Source: Porogramme epimiltina (lineage: Eukaryota > Basidiomycota > Agaricomycetes > Polyporales > Polyporaceae). Taken from it: a stretch of 64,000 nt of DNA. The first letter of the stretch is position 1. The number at the start of each line of letters is the position of its first letter. Where the stretch lies: NCBI GenBank assembly GCA_900155495.1, contig FTLJ01000395.1, positions 62,001-126,000 on the forward strand. The letters are read 5' to 3'. Below are positions 11,960 through 22,659 of the stretch, piece by piece. The position numbers were made by a program, and so were the translations under genes. The notes under the pieces were generated by a model. It did not search any database and was not told the origin of the DNA. It saw nothing but the letters and a program-made list of their open reading frames with translations.

Positions 11960-14900
11960 TCACACGACGCTGTATCTCCCAGCCGTCGCGGTGGGGTTCC
12001 GCATCTCCGCCTGCAGCGCGGCCGCCGACGCCTCCACCAACAACCGCTTGATCTCCCGCACCGCCTGTTCCACCTGTAGTTCAACATCGTGACATTAATA
12101 ACTGGTCTGCCGATGTGATAGGGTCAAAGCGTATCAAACAACTCACCCTCCACTCCTCGTTTGATTCGATGAGGAGATGCAGCTTCGGCGGCCCTTCGGG
12201 CGGTGGCTCCTTTCCAGCCTCGTAGTAAATGCCTGCGCTTGGGGCGTGAGCTAACCAAAAACCAGGACAAATGAATAAATACGGCGCGCCGCTCACCCTT
12301 GTTCGTAACCGATGCACCGGTCATATCGATGAGCTGGAAGCACATGATGTAAGCACACCCGCTCCCGAGCGAAGCGCCCCACAAAGCCCGACCGGCAACT
12401 CACCTGAACCATCGTCTCCTTGTTCGTGACCCGCCAGCGCGCCTTCTGCGGGTAGTCGTTGATCGGGATGATCGCGTGGAACTCGGTCGCGTCGATCGCG
12501 CTCCGCTTGCTCGTCAGCTCCTCGTGCTGGATCTGGCTCTGCGCGACGAGCTTGTGCGCGCGCAGCTGCGCGTTCAGCTTCGCGACCACGCTCAGCGCCT
12601 GCTTCGCCGCCGCCGTGTCCTTGCCCGCGCGCTCCGCCGCCTCCTGCGCGAGCCGCAGCGACGTCTGCAGCTTCTCCTCCTCCTTCGCCTGCGCGAGCCG
12701 CCGCGCCGCCGCCGCCGCCCCCGCGACGCCCAGCAGGCCCTTGGACGAGTCCGGCGCCGGCCCGCGCTTCACCTCGACCTTGAAGTTCCCGAACGTCATA
12801 TCGTCCGGTTGCGTCTTCGTCTCGGTCGCCGCCGCGGCTTCCGCTGCGGCCTTCTCCTCCTCCGGCTCGCCGTACGCTTTCCGCTCCGCCTTCTCTTTCG
12901 CGTCGCGCTCCTGATCCAATCGGTCGAGACCTTTGCCTCCGAAACCGGATCCAGCGACCTTGGCTTTGCCCGCCTTGACCTTCTCCAAGAATCCTAGAGC
13001 GGGGCGGAATCAGTGTGGGTCTCGCCTTCTCACGCAGCAGCTTATACATACCATTCGCGAGGTCTTCGAGATCCTTCGGGACGCTGGCGTTGCTCGCCTT
13101 GAGCGCGCGGTAGATGTCGACCGAGTACCGGTCCTGCTCCGGTGTGATGAACGTGACACACGTGCCCTTGTTCCCAGCGCGCCCAGTGCGACCGGCGCGG
13201 TGGACGTAGTCCTCCATGTGGTTAGGCGCATCGTAATTGATGACGAGCTTGAGCTGCTTCACGTCCAACCCACGTGCGGCGACGGACGTGGCAATGACGA
13301 TAGGCACGACACCCGACTTGAAGTCGGCGATAGTCGAGTCTCGGTCTACCTGGTCCTTGCCGCCGTGCAACGACATACAGAGGTAGCCTTTGCGCATGAG
13401 CTCTCGCAGGAGGTTGTCTGCAGCCTCCTGACGGTCGACGAAGATGAGCGTGCGGCATTCCGGGTCTTCGTTGTATGTCTGACCGAGGATCTCCAGCAGC
13501 CGGTTGAACTTGCTCTCTTCTTCGCGAACCTCGACAATTTGGTCGATTTCTGCAGCGACAACGGACCGACCACCGACAGTGATCTCGAGGGGTTTTCGGA
13601 GGATTTTTCGCGCCAGCGAATCCATCTGCCTGGGAAAGGTTGCGGAGAAGAGAACCGTCTGGCGATCAGGCCGAATGTTGTTCACGATCTTCATGACCTG
13701 CGGCTCGAAACCCATGTCGAACATGCGGTCTGCCTCGTCCAGTACGAGATATGTTACGCGCTTCAGGTTGGTAACGCGACCCGAATTCGCAGTGAGCAGG
13801 TCAATCATGCGTCCTGGCGTGCAGACGATGATTTCCGCACCCTTCTTCATCTCAGCGATCTGGTCTTTGATTGGCGAACCCCCATACGCGCATACAGCCT
13901 ATAAATATAACATTAGAGAGCGGACATAGTAAGCAAAAGGGTAGCACTCACACGAAGACCCAGGACTCGGAGGAAGGGCTTACACTCCCGGTGGATTTGC
14001 ACTGCAAGTTCACGTGTTGGAGTCATCACCACTGCAACGGGTCCCTCCATCTGCTCAAGTGGTCTTTGGTCCTTAATGTGTCGAAACATAGGGAGCAAGA
14101 ACGCGATAGTTTTGCCCGAACCGGTTTTAGCGACACCGATGACATCCCGACCGGACATGATCGCGGGAATAGCTTGTGCCTGAATAGGCGTGGGCGCGAC
14201 ATAGTTGAGTTTCTTGATAACTTCAAGACTAAATGCGCAGTCAGCACCACATGCATCGCCGACAAGTATTGTTACGCACCAACTAGCCGGAAGACCAAAG
14301 TGGCTCCACTTGGTGACGGGCCGTGGACAATCAACTCCTCGGATTTTGATACCGTCGAGCTCAAGACGCAAGAGTTCGGCTTCTTCGTCGGTCATCTCGG
14401 CGAGATCTGGGGGGGCAGTATAGAATTCCTTTCGGAACGGCTCGTAGGCAATTCGCGAATGGTCGACTGCCGCGAGGTCTTTCTTCTTCGCCTTCTTTGC
14501 CGCGAGGGCCAGGATGTCCTCTGGATTGAGATTCGTCGCATCCAGTTCGTCTGGCTCAGGTCCTTCTTCCTCCCCTTCGTCTCCATCGCGTTCATCCAAA
14601 CGTACACCAAGGCTGCCCGTCACCTTCATCTTCTTCATATCCTCTAAGTTGACTTTCTTGACTTCCTCCTTGACGCCCGACATGAATGCATCCAAGGGGT
14701 CAATTTCGTCTTCGTCCTCGTCCATGGTGTCCTGAGTCTTAGCTTGGCCTGCAGCGTCGTCATCGTCGTCGGCCTCCAGGTCACCGATATTGGTTTGACC
14801 ATCAACCATAGTCATATCGACCTCGGGGAGATCGAGGGTTTGGAGCTTCCGCGTTGTCTCGACAGAGTCGTCCAGGACAGCGGCAGACTTGGATGTCTTC

Positions 14901-15606
14901 AGAAGTTCTGGTTTCAGAGGGAGCCCTTTGAGACCCAACGTACCCAAAGCAGAACGATTCAGTTGCGACCCCGCAGTGCCGTTGGCTGGGGTCGGCACTG
15001 CACAGAGGATCAAGTGGTGTGAAATCACGAAATGTACCAGGAAAACAGACACAACTCACCCGCCGCGGTTTTGCCTGCTAAAGCCATGGCTTTCGCCTTC
15101 GCCTCATCCAAAGCCTTGTTCGCATCCCGCTTCTTCTTCCACGCCTCCAATCTGGCCCGTTTCGCTTTCAGCTTCTCATCCTCTACGGGAGGTGTCGAAG
15201 GTTTGCTTTCAGGTTCGGGTGGTGGTCGCGGGGGAGAGGCAGGCCTGTCGCGGTCCCGACGTTCTCGAGATCGAGAGCGCCGACGGTCGCGGTCGTCCCT
15301 TCTGGTGTCATCGCGGTGGTCGCGGCGCCGCTCGTCCCGATACCTATCGTCACGATATCTGTCGCGGTCCCGGTCGCGTTCTCTGTCGCGGTCCCTCTCC
15401 CGTTCTCGGTCCCTCTCCCTGTCGCGTTCCCGGTCTCTGGTTCTGTCTCGATAGCCGTCCCGATCCCGGCCGTCGTCGTACCGTGATCTAGGGGGCCTTT
15501 GGGCGTTGCGCCTGGTCGGCGACGGAGACCGCGGTGAAGAGCGGTGAGACGGCCTTACCCTCTTATTCGGCGAGTCTGGCGAATAGGACCGGTCTCTTCT
15601 AGCCAT
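11960..15606 (-). CDS. PRP5: DEAD-box pre-mRNA splicing ATPase PRP5 (DDX46)
   Basis: N-terminal 180 residues are an RS/RD-rich tract (repeating RDRERD between about 15490 and 15230), followed by an acidic linker with [10 protein letters not shown], a Prp5 signature. The helicase core follows: AKTGSGKT (I), PTRELA (Ia), [16 protein letters not shown] (II), SATFPRQ (III), [12 protein letters not shown] (V), [10 protein letters not shown] (VI). The tail [16 protein letters not shown] block ([18 protein letters not shown]) is also Prp5/DDX46-specific and KH-like, and the stop is at 11960. Family knowledge: Prp5 remodels U2 snRNP and proofreads the branch-point duplex at prespliceosome formation. 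I place the start at 15606 ([10 protein letters not shown]). An in-frame ATG at 15738 would add 44 residues. Several introns split the tail. Confidence 0.93.
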
Positions 15607-15852
15607 CGTCGATGAGGGAAGCGGAAGCAGCTGGTAAAGGAGCGGGAGCTTGGACGCGCAGACTCGTCGACACAGTGCAAGTCGCCGGAGACGCCCGTAG
15701 CCTTTGTTTGCGGATGTTGTCTTGCTCAGACTGTGCATGCGCGGCCTGTATCCCCCGACGCTAAGTTACTCTTATATAAGGTCGTCAAAGTGGGTGCAAG
15801 CATAACATCTCCCTCTCCCTCTCCTTCCCGTGCCAACAACGAAAACTCCACC
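15607..15852. promoter_or_regulatory. Divergent promoter shared by PRP5 and PI31
   Basis: Only 246 bp separate the two start codons. TATATAAG at 15773-15780 lies 73-80 bp before the PI31 ATG and points rightward. No comparable TATA box faces PRP5. A CT-rich tract (CTCCCTCTCC type) precedes the PI31 start. Confidence 0.5.
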
Positions 15853-16972
15853 ATGGTCGCCAACTTGCTTGATGCTTCCGCTCTCATACAGGCGCTTCCA
15901 TCCACCCTCCCTTTAGGCAAGAAAACCCTCGACACACCTCAGGATGCCATTGCGGCGCTGGTCCACACCGCCCTTACCGCCCTTGGGTTTCGCCTTGTTG
16001 GGATCGACGACACCGACTCGATCCACACTTTCGAGAGTAGCATCCTTCCCGAGGCTTGGAATCAACATGGCCCCGGAAACTACACCTTCAGATACAAACA
16101 TGAGCAGAGCAGCCTCCAGTTTCTTGTGAAGGTAGGGAAACTAGGAAGTCGCACCATTATCGACTCCATCGCACTCGAGGTGAGCACATCCACGGCTCGG
16201 CATATGAAGCACCTAATGACACAATTGCAGAGTGACAAAGCTGCGAAGCTAGACATCCCCACCAACGATTTTACTTCTCCATCATTCTTTCCTCACGATC
16301 TGTCCGCAACGAGTCCTCCCCCTCTTGTACACGGTTTTATTTCATCCAATCGCATCGACGACTTCGTTGCCCAATTCAAGCTCACCACGGTTCAAAAATT
16401 GATACCGGGGTTGCGTAAGGACGGTTACGCTGAGCAGGCGGAGACCGTTGCAGACCGAAGTCAGCCCCGCGCGCCAGAGGAGCCTGCTCCTGCGAGACCT
16501 CGTCCTGAGGAACCACCGTACCCACCTCGTGGTGACTTGCCTCACCTACCACCACGTAACCCCCTCGAGATTGGGCGGCGTGATAGAGACCCATTCCCGA
16601 ACAATCCGTTTGCTCCACCTCCCTTGTTCCCCGACGCCTCTGGAGACGGCATGTTCGTTGGACCTAGTCACCCCATCTTCGGTCCCGGGATGCGCGGTGG
16701 AGGACCTGGTGGGATGGGCCCTTGGGGCGGCGACGGTTTCTTGCCTCCTATGGGTGCACCTGCAGGTGCGCGCTTTGACCCTATCGGCCCTGGCGCAGGC
16801 CCGCTTGGACCGTTCCCGGGGCGAGGGCGTGGTATGCCTCGAGGTAGAGGCGGTCCCTTTGGGGGTGATCCTGATAACGATGAGCTACCGCCACCAGGCT
16901 TTGTGAGTACTTTATTGCATAAGGGGCAAGCTGGCTGCTAATATGACTCGGTAGGGGAACATGTATATGTAG
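15853..16972 (+). CDS. PI31-like proteasome regulator (PSMF1 family)
   Basis: Three exons (15853-16179, 16231-16902, 16955-16972) give 1017 nt, 338 aa. The N-terminal 150 residues are the FP domain fold: AIAALVHTALTALGFRLVG, then PEAWNQHGPGNYTFRYKH and SLQFLVKVGKLGSRT. The C-terminal half is Pro/Gly/Arg-rich with MRGGGPGGMGPWGG and ends in DPDNDELPPPGFGNMYM, the PI31 C-terminal signature. Family knowledge: PI31 binds the 20S proteasome and F-box/FP partners, modulating assembly, transport and activity. The last exon is 18 nt. Intron 1 (51 bp, CTAAT branch) is stop-free and 3n, so its retention would insert 17 residues into the FP region. Confidence 0.92.
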
Positions 16973-17333
16973 GATTTGGCTGGAATGTGGGTTCTGGAGG
17001 GATACTTGTACAAGTGTGGTCGGGATGCCGTTCTTATTGTAGTTGTAGTGATTCATGGAGCAAATGGGCACGGTTCCGCATTGTCCTTACATCCCCGCGT
17101 AACTCTTGTATCAGGGAGCTGCGGCCCAGTGCAATGGTCAGACGATGGCAAAAAGGTGAGACAGCCTAAGATGCTCGATGTGGACAAGATACTGGCACCG
17201 AAGGGGCGTGACTGTACGTACATGCTAATCACGTCGCCTATATAAGAGAAGCCCGCACATCTCTAGCCTGAACCATACCTGCCCCTCTAACTTCGACAAC
17301 ACTACTGCCCTATACACTACCTCATCTCTATCA
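16973..17333 (+). promoter_or_regulatory. Intergenic region with TATA box of the downstream gene
   Basis: TATATAAG at 17239-17246 lies 88-95 bp before the ATG at 17334, followed by a CT-rich leader (GCCCCTCTAACTTCG type). The upstream part holds the PI31 3' end. No gene seen. Confidence 0.45.
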
Positions 17334-18398
17334 ATGCCGCCCTCACCAACACGACCCCGGCGGGCTACAAATGGCGAATTACCGTCGTTTCTACGCCGTC
17401 CGCCGAAACCCGAGGGCGTAAAGAGCATCCTCGCGAACGCCTCTATAAGCAACCTCTCCCCCGCCGAACTCAACGAACGTTACAAACGCAACCAGCAGCT
17501 CCTCTCCGAAACGTAAGCATCCGTGCACCTACGCCACTTCCAACTACTCTCAAATTAACGTTTGCCCGTGCGCACTTGGTACCCTCTCCCCACGCCTACC
17601 CCTTGGCAGTTCTACATCAAGTTCCGGATACATCCGCCAACTCGAGGACCAGCAAGTAGCCATCCGGAAACGTCTAAACGAGTTAGGCGTAGAAGGAATT
17701 CGCGCGCAGCTCGAACAGACTACCATTGCGGACGTAGAGGAGGGCATGAGCGTCGACCCGACCCTGCCCCCTCCGCCGCCGCCACAAGATGAACCCCGCC
17801 TCATAGGGGCGAAACAACGAGCGTTGGAACGGTGGGTAAGTAACTCAATTCACCCTTGCCATGCCCCATGTTTGCTTTTGGCGTTGGAGTTATTAGTGTT
17901 AATATGGCTCGGTATATGCTAGGGTCAGAACTCGCATCGAAAGACTGTGCAAGCCGGCGGAATGTCGTATGAAGAAGCGACCCGAATCTTGCAAGAGACA
18001 TATCAGCGGGAACAGGAGCACAAGCAGAAGGTGTTGGACAGGCGGAGGAGGCGAGGAGAGATCATCGAGGGCGAGCAGCTCACGCATGCAGAGAAGAATG
18101 CACGGATGATGGCGTTCTTGTGGGTCGTACCATCTCTTTCGCTGCTGTGTCATGCTAATACCGTCTCAGAACGTATAAGCCAACGGATTCAGACCTCGAA
18201 GACGACGGCGACGACGACGATGAGGACGAAGACGAGGATGGAGAAGATGAGGACAGCCGACCCTCGTGGTTTGATGAGGATGATCAGGACGACGGTATTA
18301 AGGGTCAGGATATTATCGAGCCAGACTACGATGACCTATCCACTATCATCCGCATCGACGAAGCACGGATTCCCTGGTCCATTCCCCGAGAAGAGTAG
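17334..18398 (+). CDS. Conserved-looking acidic protein of unknown function
   Basis: Four exons (17334-17512, 17610-17835, 17923-18119, 18170-18398) give 831 nt, 276 aa. Start MPPSPTRPRRATNGELPSFL, then KSILANASISNLSPAELNE, then a helical segment YIRQLEDQQVAIRKRLNEL. A Lys/Arg-rich helix with EQEHKQKVLDRRRRRGE follows, then AEKNARMMAFLTYKPTDSD. A tail of about 25 mostly Asp/Glu residues precedes SWFDEDDQ and the end IPWSIPREE. Basic coiled region plus strong acidic tract suggests a nuclear or chromatin/RNA-associated role, but that is only inference. I recall similar mushroom proteins without an assigned function. Splicing is supported by phase agreement at all three introns. Confidence 0.75.
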
Positions 18399-18709
18399 AC
18401 TGCGACAATAGTATGTATCTTATCCGTGATGTAACAATTAATGTGTAGCAGTAGGACATATCCAGATCATAGCCGGATCAGTAGCATACTAGTATGATGT
18501 AGTAGGGTGGTATCGCGTGAAGAATTCACTGGATGCCACTGTAGTCAGTTTGATGGTCCAATGCGGTAATTTGGTGAAGTGCATAGCAAAAGTCAAGCCG
18601 CGCCTAGGATACTGTGCAGTGGGGCAACATCCTTGTGACCAATATTCCTGGGCTTCGGGAGCGATGCTTCGCAGCAAGGCAACGGACCATCAAACCGATT
18701 CAGTTGTAC
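18399..18709. other. Convergent 3' intergenic region
   Basis: About 310 bp between the stops of two convergent genes. A frame open across it on the plus strand overlaps the antisense of the FYVE gene and looks spurious. Nothing else seen. Confidence 0.45.
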
Positions 18710-21700
18710 TCAGCGAGCGTGCACTGGACAACTCCTGCCCCTCTGAAGCCAAGATGAGAGGCAGGCTGGGAGAGGTCGTCAGTTATAGCCACGGATTCGA
18801 CAACTTGATATTTACCGTTGTGGAAGCTGCACAGGCAACTCAGCCGGGCAACAGTTGAATTCTTCACAAATTCTTCCAAACATATTACACCTTAAGAGGT
18901 GATGTCAGAGAGGTGGTCGTGCGTATGACTGTCGTTACTCACATTCCGTCCCAATCAAAGAGCTCTCTTCGGGTAGCTTGTATACAAGATATTTGGCAGT
19001 CTGGGGAGCCTTGCCCGTGCCACCCTCCAGACAGTTCTTCACATGTGCCTCTTGTACATTAGGTGGACCTAAATCTGACAGTCCAGTGTTGCAGACGGGA
19101 CACCTAGGATAAGCGAGTCAGCTGCGAAGTCCGAAACGCAAAGGTCTATAACGCACTCGGCCAGATCGCTCAGCTGGGAGCTTGACTGTGCCCGAGTAGG
19201 GCTCGGGATATTCAGCCTCCTTTGATCAATGAAGATGCGTTCCAGGGAGTTGGTGCGTGCAGCAGCAAGCCCCGCAGGTACAGCGGCCGTGACTTCCTCG
19301 TAACAGCTCAGGCAAACACGCTGCTGGGTTGCCACTGGTGTGGCATCGGGGAACGACGGGTCGTGCACGATATCAGAGGGATCCAAGAGGGCTCTGTAGG
19401 CTGAGCAACGATCGCAAAATATGCGTCCGCATCGGCGGCAATGATGCTATGATTCGGGCACTAGTGAGCTTGTGTAACAATTGAACAATAGACTTCTCAC
19501 TCACCCGTCGATTGAGGAAGGTGAATCGGCGCCGGCACGAGCGGCACTCAGACACAGTCTCATCCCTCTCCCACGTCGCGTGAACTTGGTGAGGTGTTGG
19601 CGTCGACCATCGGGGGGTAAGTACTTTCTGAGGAGCTTCGTGGGTGGGTACTCGGAACTCCGGAGCTTGTGAGAGATGCGGCGTCAAGTCGGTCGGGCCA
19701 CGCGACGACCCGCCCATTCGACCAAAGTAGTCGGTAGTTGTCGAGGGTATTGACGGAGGGCGAGTGCTCTCCAGTGGGGACGCCCCAGGGTAATGGAACT
19801 CCTCGTCGTCATCATCGTCATCGAAATCGACGTCGTCTGCGCCCAAATCAGAATGACAATGTTGGGCCGAATCGGATTCCTTACCATCACCAGAAATAAG
19901 TAGTCCTTGCGCACCAGCGGCAAGTCGTCTCTTCTCGAGTTGACGATTATATGCGTTCAACAGAACTTCTGCATGTATCTTCCGCTCCTCGTCGTCATCA
20001 CCTGTGAAGTGTCTGAGTACATGTCGTGCAACAACCGCTGAAGCAAAAACTCACCTAGAAGCCCTTGTCGCAGTTCAGTCGTTGCACGTTCGAGTTTGGC
20101 AATCATCCGACGGGCATCCAGTGCCGAACCCATGTCTCCATCGTCCAAAGATGGAGTCCCCACTAGGTATCTCGCCCTCGCCACATAGTCCTGCGACGCC
20201 ATGCCGGAACTTGGCATGGCACTAAGCTCCTGGCCGTCGCTCCCTCCGAAATCGCTCTCGTCATGGTCGATGTAGGGTATCAGTTGTCCATCCGCGAGAT
20301 GATACATCGCACCGTCCGGTAGAAGGAACGGAAGCGGGGGTATATCGAGCCTGCGCCGCATCACACGCACCCATCTCCTACGGCGCACCCATGTCTGAGG
20401 GGTATGTGAGCCAGTACTGGTGCTGCCGTGGCTGCTGCTCCTGCTGCGGCTGCTACCGCCCAGGCCGGCGGTCATCGCACCGCTGCCTCCAAGAAGACGT
20501 TCGAGTTGAGGGGGAGGCTCGGAGACCCACCGGTCATCGGGGTCAGAGAAGGAATGAGAGTACTGCCACCCCTCTTGAGCATCCACACCGGGAGGAGTAA
20601 CATCCAGCGTCCAATCGGACCTACAAATGTGATTAAACAATGGGCACAGGATGGACATGAGCCGACTTACAGCCAGAAGTGACTGCGCTCCGCGCCCTCT
20701 TGGGAAGAACCAGGTTTTGGCAGAGTAAAAGGATCCTCACGCAGTGGCAACTGAACATCGCTGCGCCATGCACCGATCTTCTTGCCACTGGTCTCTGTTG
20801 GCGCAGGAAGCACGAGCTCGAATGGTGCTTGTCGTCCACGTCGTCCGAGCCCCGACGCCGAAAACTTAGGGCGGCCACCGGAAACCGCCAGAGTTTTCAG
20901 GCGAACGTCCAGCTTCTGGTTCTCATACAACACTAGAGGAACAGTAGTGTGTACCCCCAGCGGGTTGTAAGGGACGCTGGAATCGCGCCACTTCTCCGAC
21001 TCATGCTTTTGGAGGACCTGTGGGGCGTGGCTCGACGCGACCTTTCTATAGACCAGAGGTTCTAACACTCACCTCACATATCCAAACCTCAAACACAGCC
21101 GCAGCGACGTCATAAGCAGTTTCTCCCCAATTATTCCTGACCAATGGATCTGCTTGCTGTTTCGATAACAGATATAGAACGACAGGCAGGTGGCCCTTCG
21201 AAGCAGCGTTCACTGTAACACGGAGAAGGCCACGAAATTTAGCATCCCAGGCCGGGCAGTCGTCAGGAGTTAGACTCACTAAGAGGCGTCCATCCCCCTT
21301 TGCTGCGCACATCCACACCAGGCGCGCCGTCTACCTCCGATGTTACACCTCCGTTCTCGCAGAGCCAACGCACTATGTCAAGGTACCCCTTGGGAGATAT
21401 TAGCAAATGCAACAGGCATTGAAGAGGGACGGGTACCTTAGAACACGCGTTGTGCAAAGCGGTCCATCCATCGGCGTCCTTCGCGTGTACGTCCGACTTC
21501 TCCGGCAATAGATATGAGATAATGGCGAGATGACCATTCAGCGCAGCCTTGTGCAGTGCGGTCTAAGGTATGACGCGTAAATATCAGCTTCCAACAGAAG
21601 TAAGGCATAAACCAACCTCGCCCTCCTTGTCTTCAATGTCAGGAATTGCACCACATTCCTCCACGACTTCTTGGGGTCAGACGCGAGAAGAGGGAGTATA

Positions 21701-22277
21701 CAGAAGGAATACACGTACGCCACTTAACGATATCCAACCACCCACGACTTGCCGCGGCGTGCAACGCGGTCAATCCGGTCCGCGGCGAGGCGTCATTCGC
21801 AAGTTCGAACGGCTCCACGTCATCCGCCCGCACGGCCTTCCTAAACTCTGTCTGGACGCGCCGGAGGTCGCCAGAAGCCGCAGCCGCATGCAGAGCCTCG
21901 AGTTGAGCTGGAGAAGGGTGGCTCTTGGATGGTACGGGTGACTGAGGTTGCTGCAGGGCGTGTACGAGAGGCTCTGGTGTTGGCGTTCCGGCACGAGGTG
22001 GCGTGTGCTGGACAACAGATGGTTCCTCTTCGGGCTCAGACTCGGGGGCGGGAGGGGGAGAGGCCGACGAAGGGGAGTCTTCGGAGCCAGGATAAACAAA
22101 CTCTTCTTCGTCCGAGTCGTCGTACATGGGAGGCGAGTCGGAGGCGGGGGAGGGAGCACTGCTGTTAACCCTGGGTGGTGTGTCATCGACACAAGGCAAA
22201 TGAGGATGCAGCGGGTTCTAGACTTACTCTTCTATAGTAGTCAGAAAATGTGTGGGATGAAGCAGGCCGCTGCTCAT
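18710..22277 (-). CDS. Ankyrin / DysF / FYVE / RING multidomain protein
   Basis: Start MSSGLLHPTHFL at 22277. Its 50-nt first exon joins at GAG to VNSSAPSPASDSPP. Order: acidic Ser/Pro N-term (EEEFVYPG); ankyrin repeats from about 21900 to 21050 (TGLTALHAAASRGWLDIVKW, GWTALHNACSK, ASKGHLPVVLYLL); a dysferlin/Pex-type DysF pair at about 20760-20360 (GWQYSHSFSDPDDRW, WVRRRRWVRVMRRR); a FYVE finger at about 19570-19270 (WERDETVSECRSC, HHCRRCGRIFCDRC, QRVCLSCYE); a C-x2-C...H-x4-C finger (CPVCNTGLSDLG...HVKNC); and a terminal RING-like ECVICLEEF...CLCSFHNACLSSWLQRG-CPVH. Family knowledge: FYVE binds PI3P on endosomes or vacuoles, and FYVE-RING proteins such as yeast Pib1 are E3 ligases. Inference: a PI3P-tethered ubiquitin ligase. 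The domain calls are strong; the exact exon borders in the ankyrin part are less so. Confidence 0.8.
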
Positions 22278-22659
22278 AGCACGAAGAGAACAAAAACTCG
22301 AGGGCGCGTTCGATGGTGTCCGCGAGGCCGCTTCGGCAAAAAGCTCGGTACGAGAGCTATCACCGTCACGTGGCAAGTGTCCCGATAATGAAACGGCGTC
22401 TAGTAGTGTGGTAGTGTTTGTAGTATTGCCTGCGTCTATCACGTCCTACTACAGGTAACAGCGCTAGCGGCTTAGTGGACGCCAAATCAACTACGCACAC
22501 ATTGTTCAAATGGGCCACGAGGGAGCCCAAATACTTCAATACGGTCTATCATTTGTGAGTACTACTAGAAACGAGCGACTAAGGATACAAGTGCAGTTCC
22601 AACATATTGATCTATAAGAGATAGTGCCTAATCATGTCGACTGTGGAAGCCAACCCGAG
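22278..22659 (-). promoter_or_regulatory. Upstream region of the FYVE-RING gene
   Basis: About 380 bp between the ferric reductase stop and the FYVE-RING ATG, both on the minus strand. It holds the 3' end of one gene and the promoter of the next. A GTG-started frame (22224-22442) reads through into the FYVE-RING first exon, but the ATG at 22277 fits better. No clear TATA box. Confidence 0.35.

Noticed and set aside
12476..12997. 173-residue Arg/Leu-rich ORF on the plus strand
   Set aside because: Antisense of the Ala/Glu/Arg-rich tail of PRP5.
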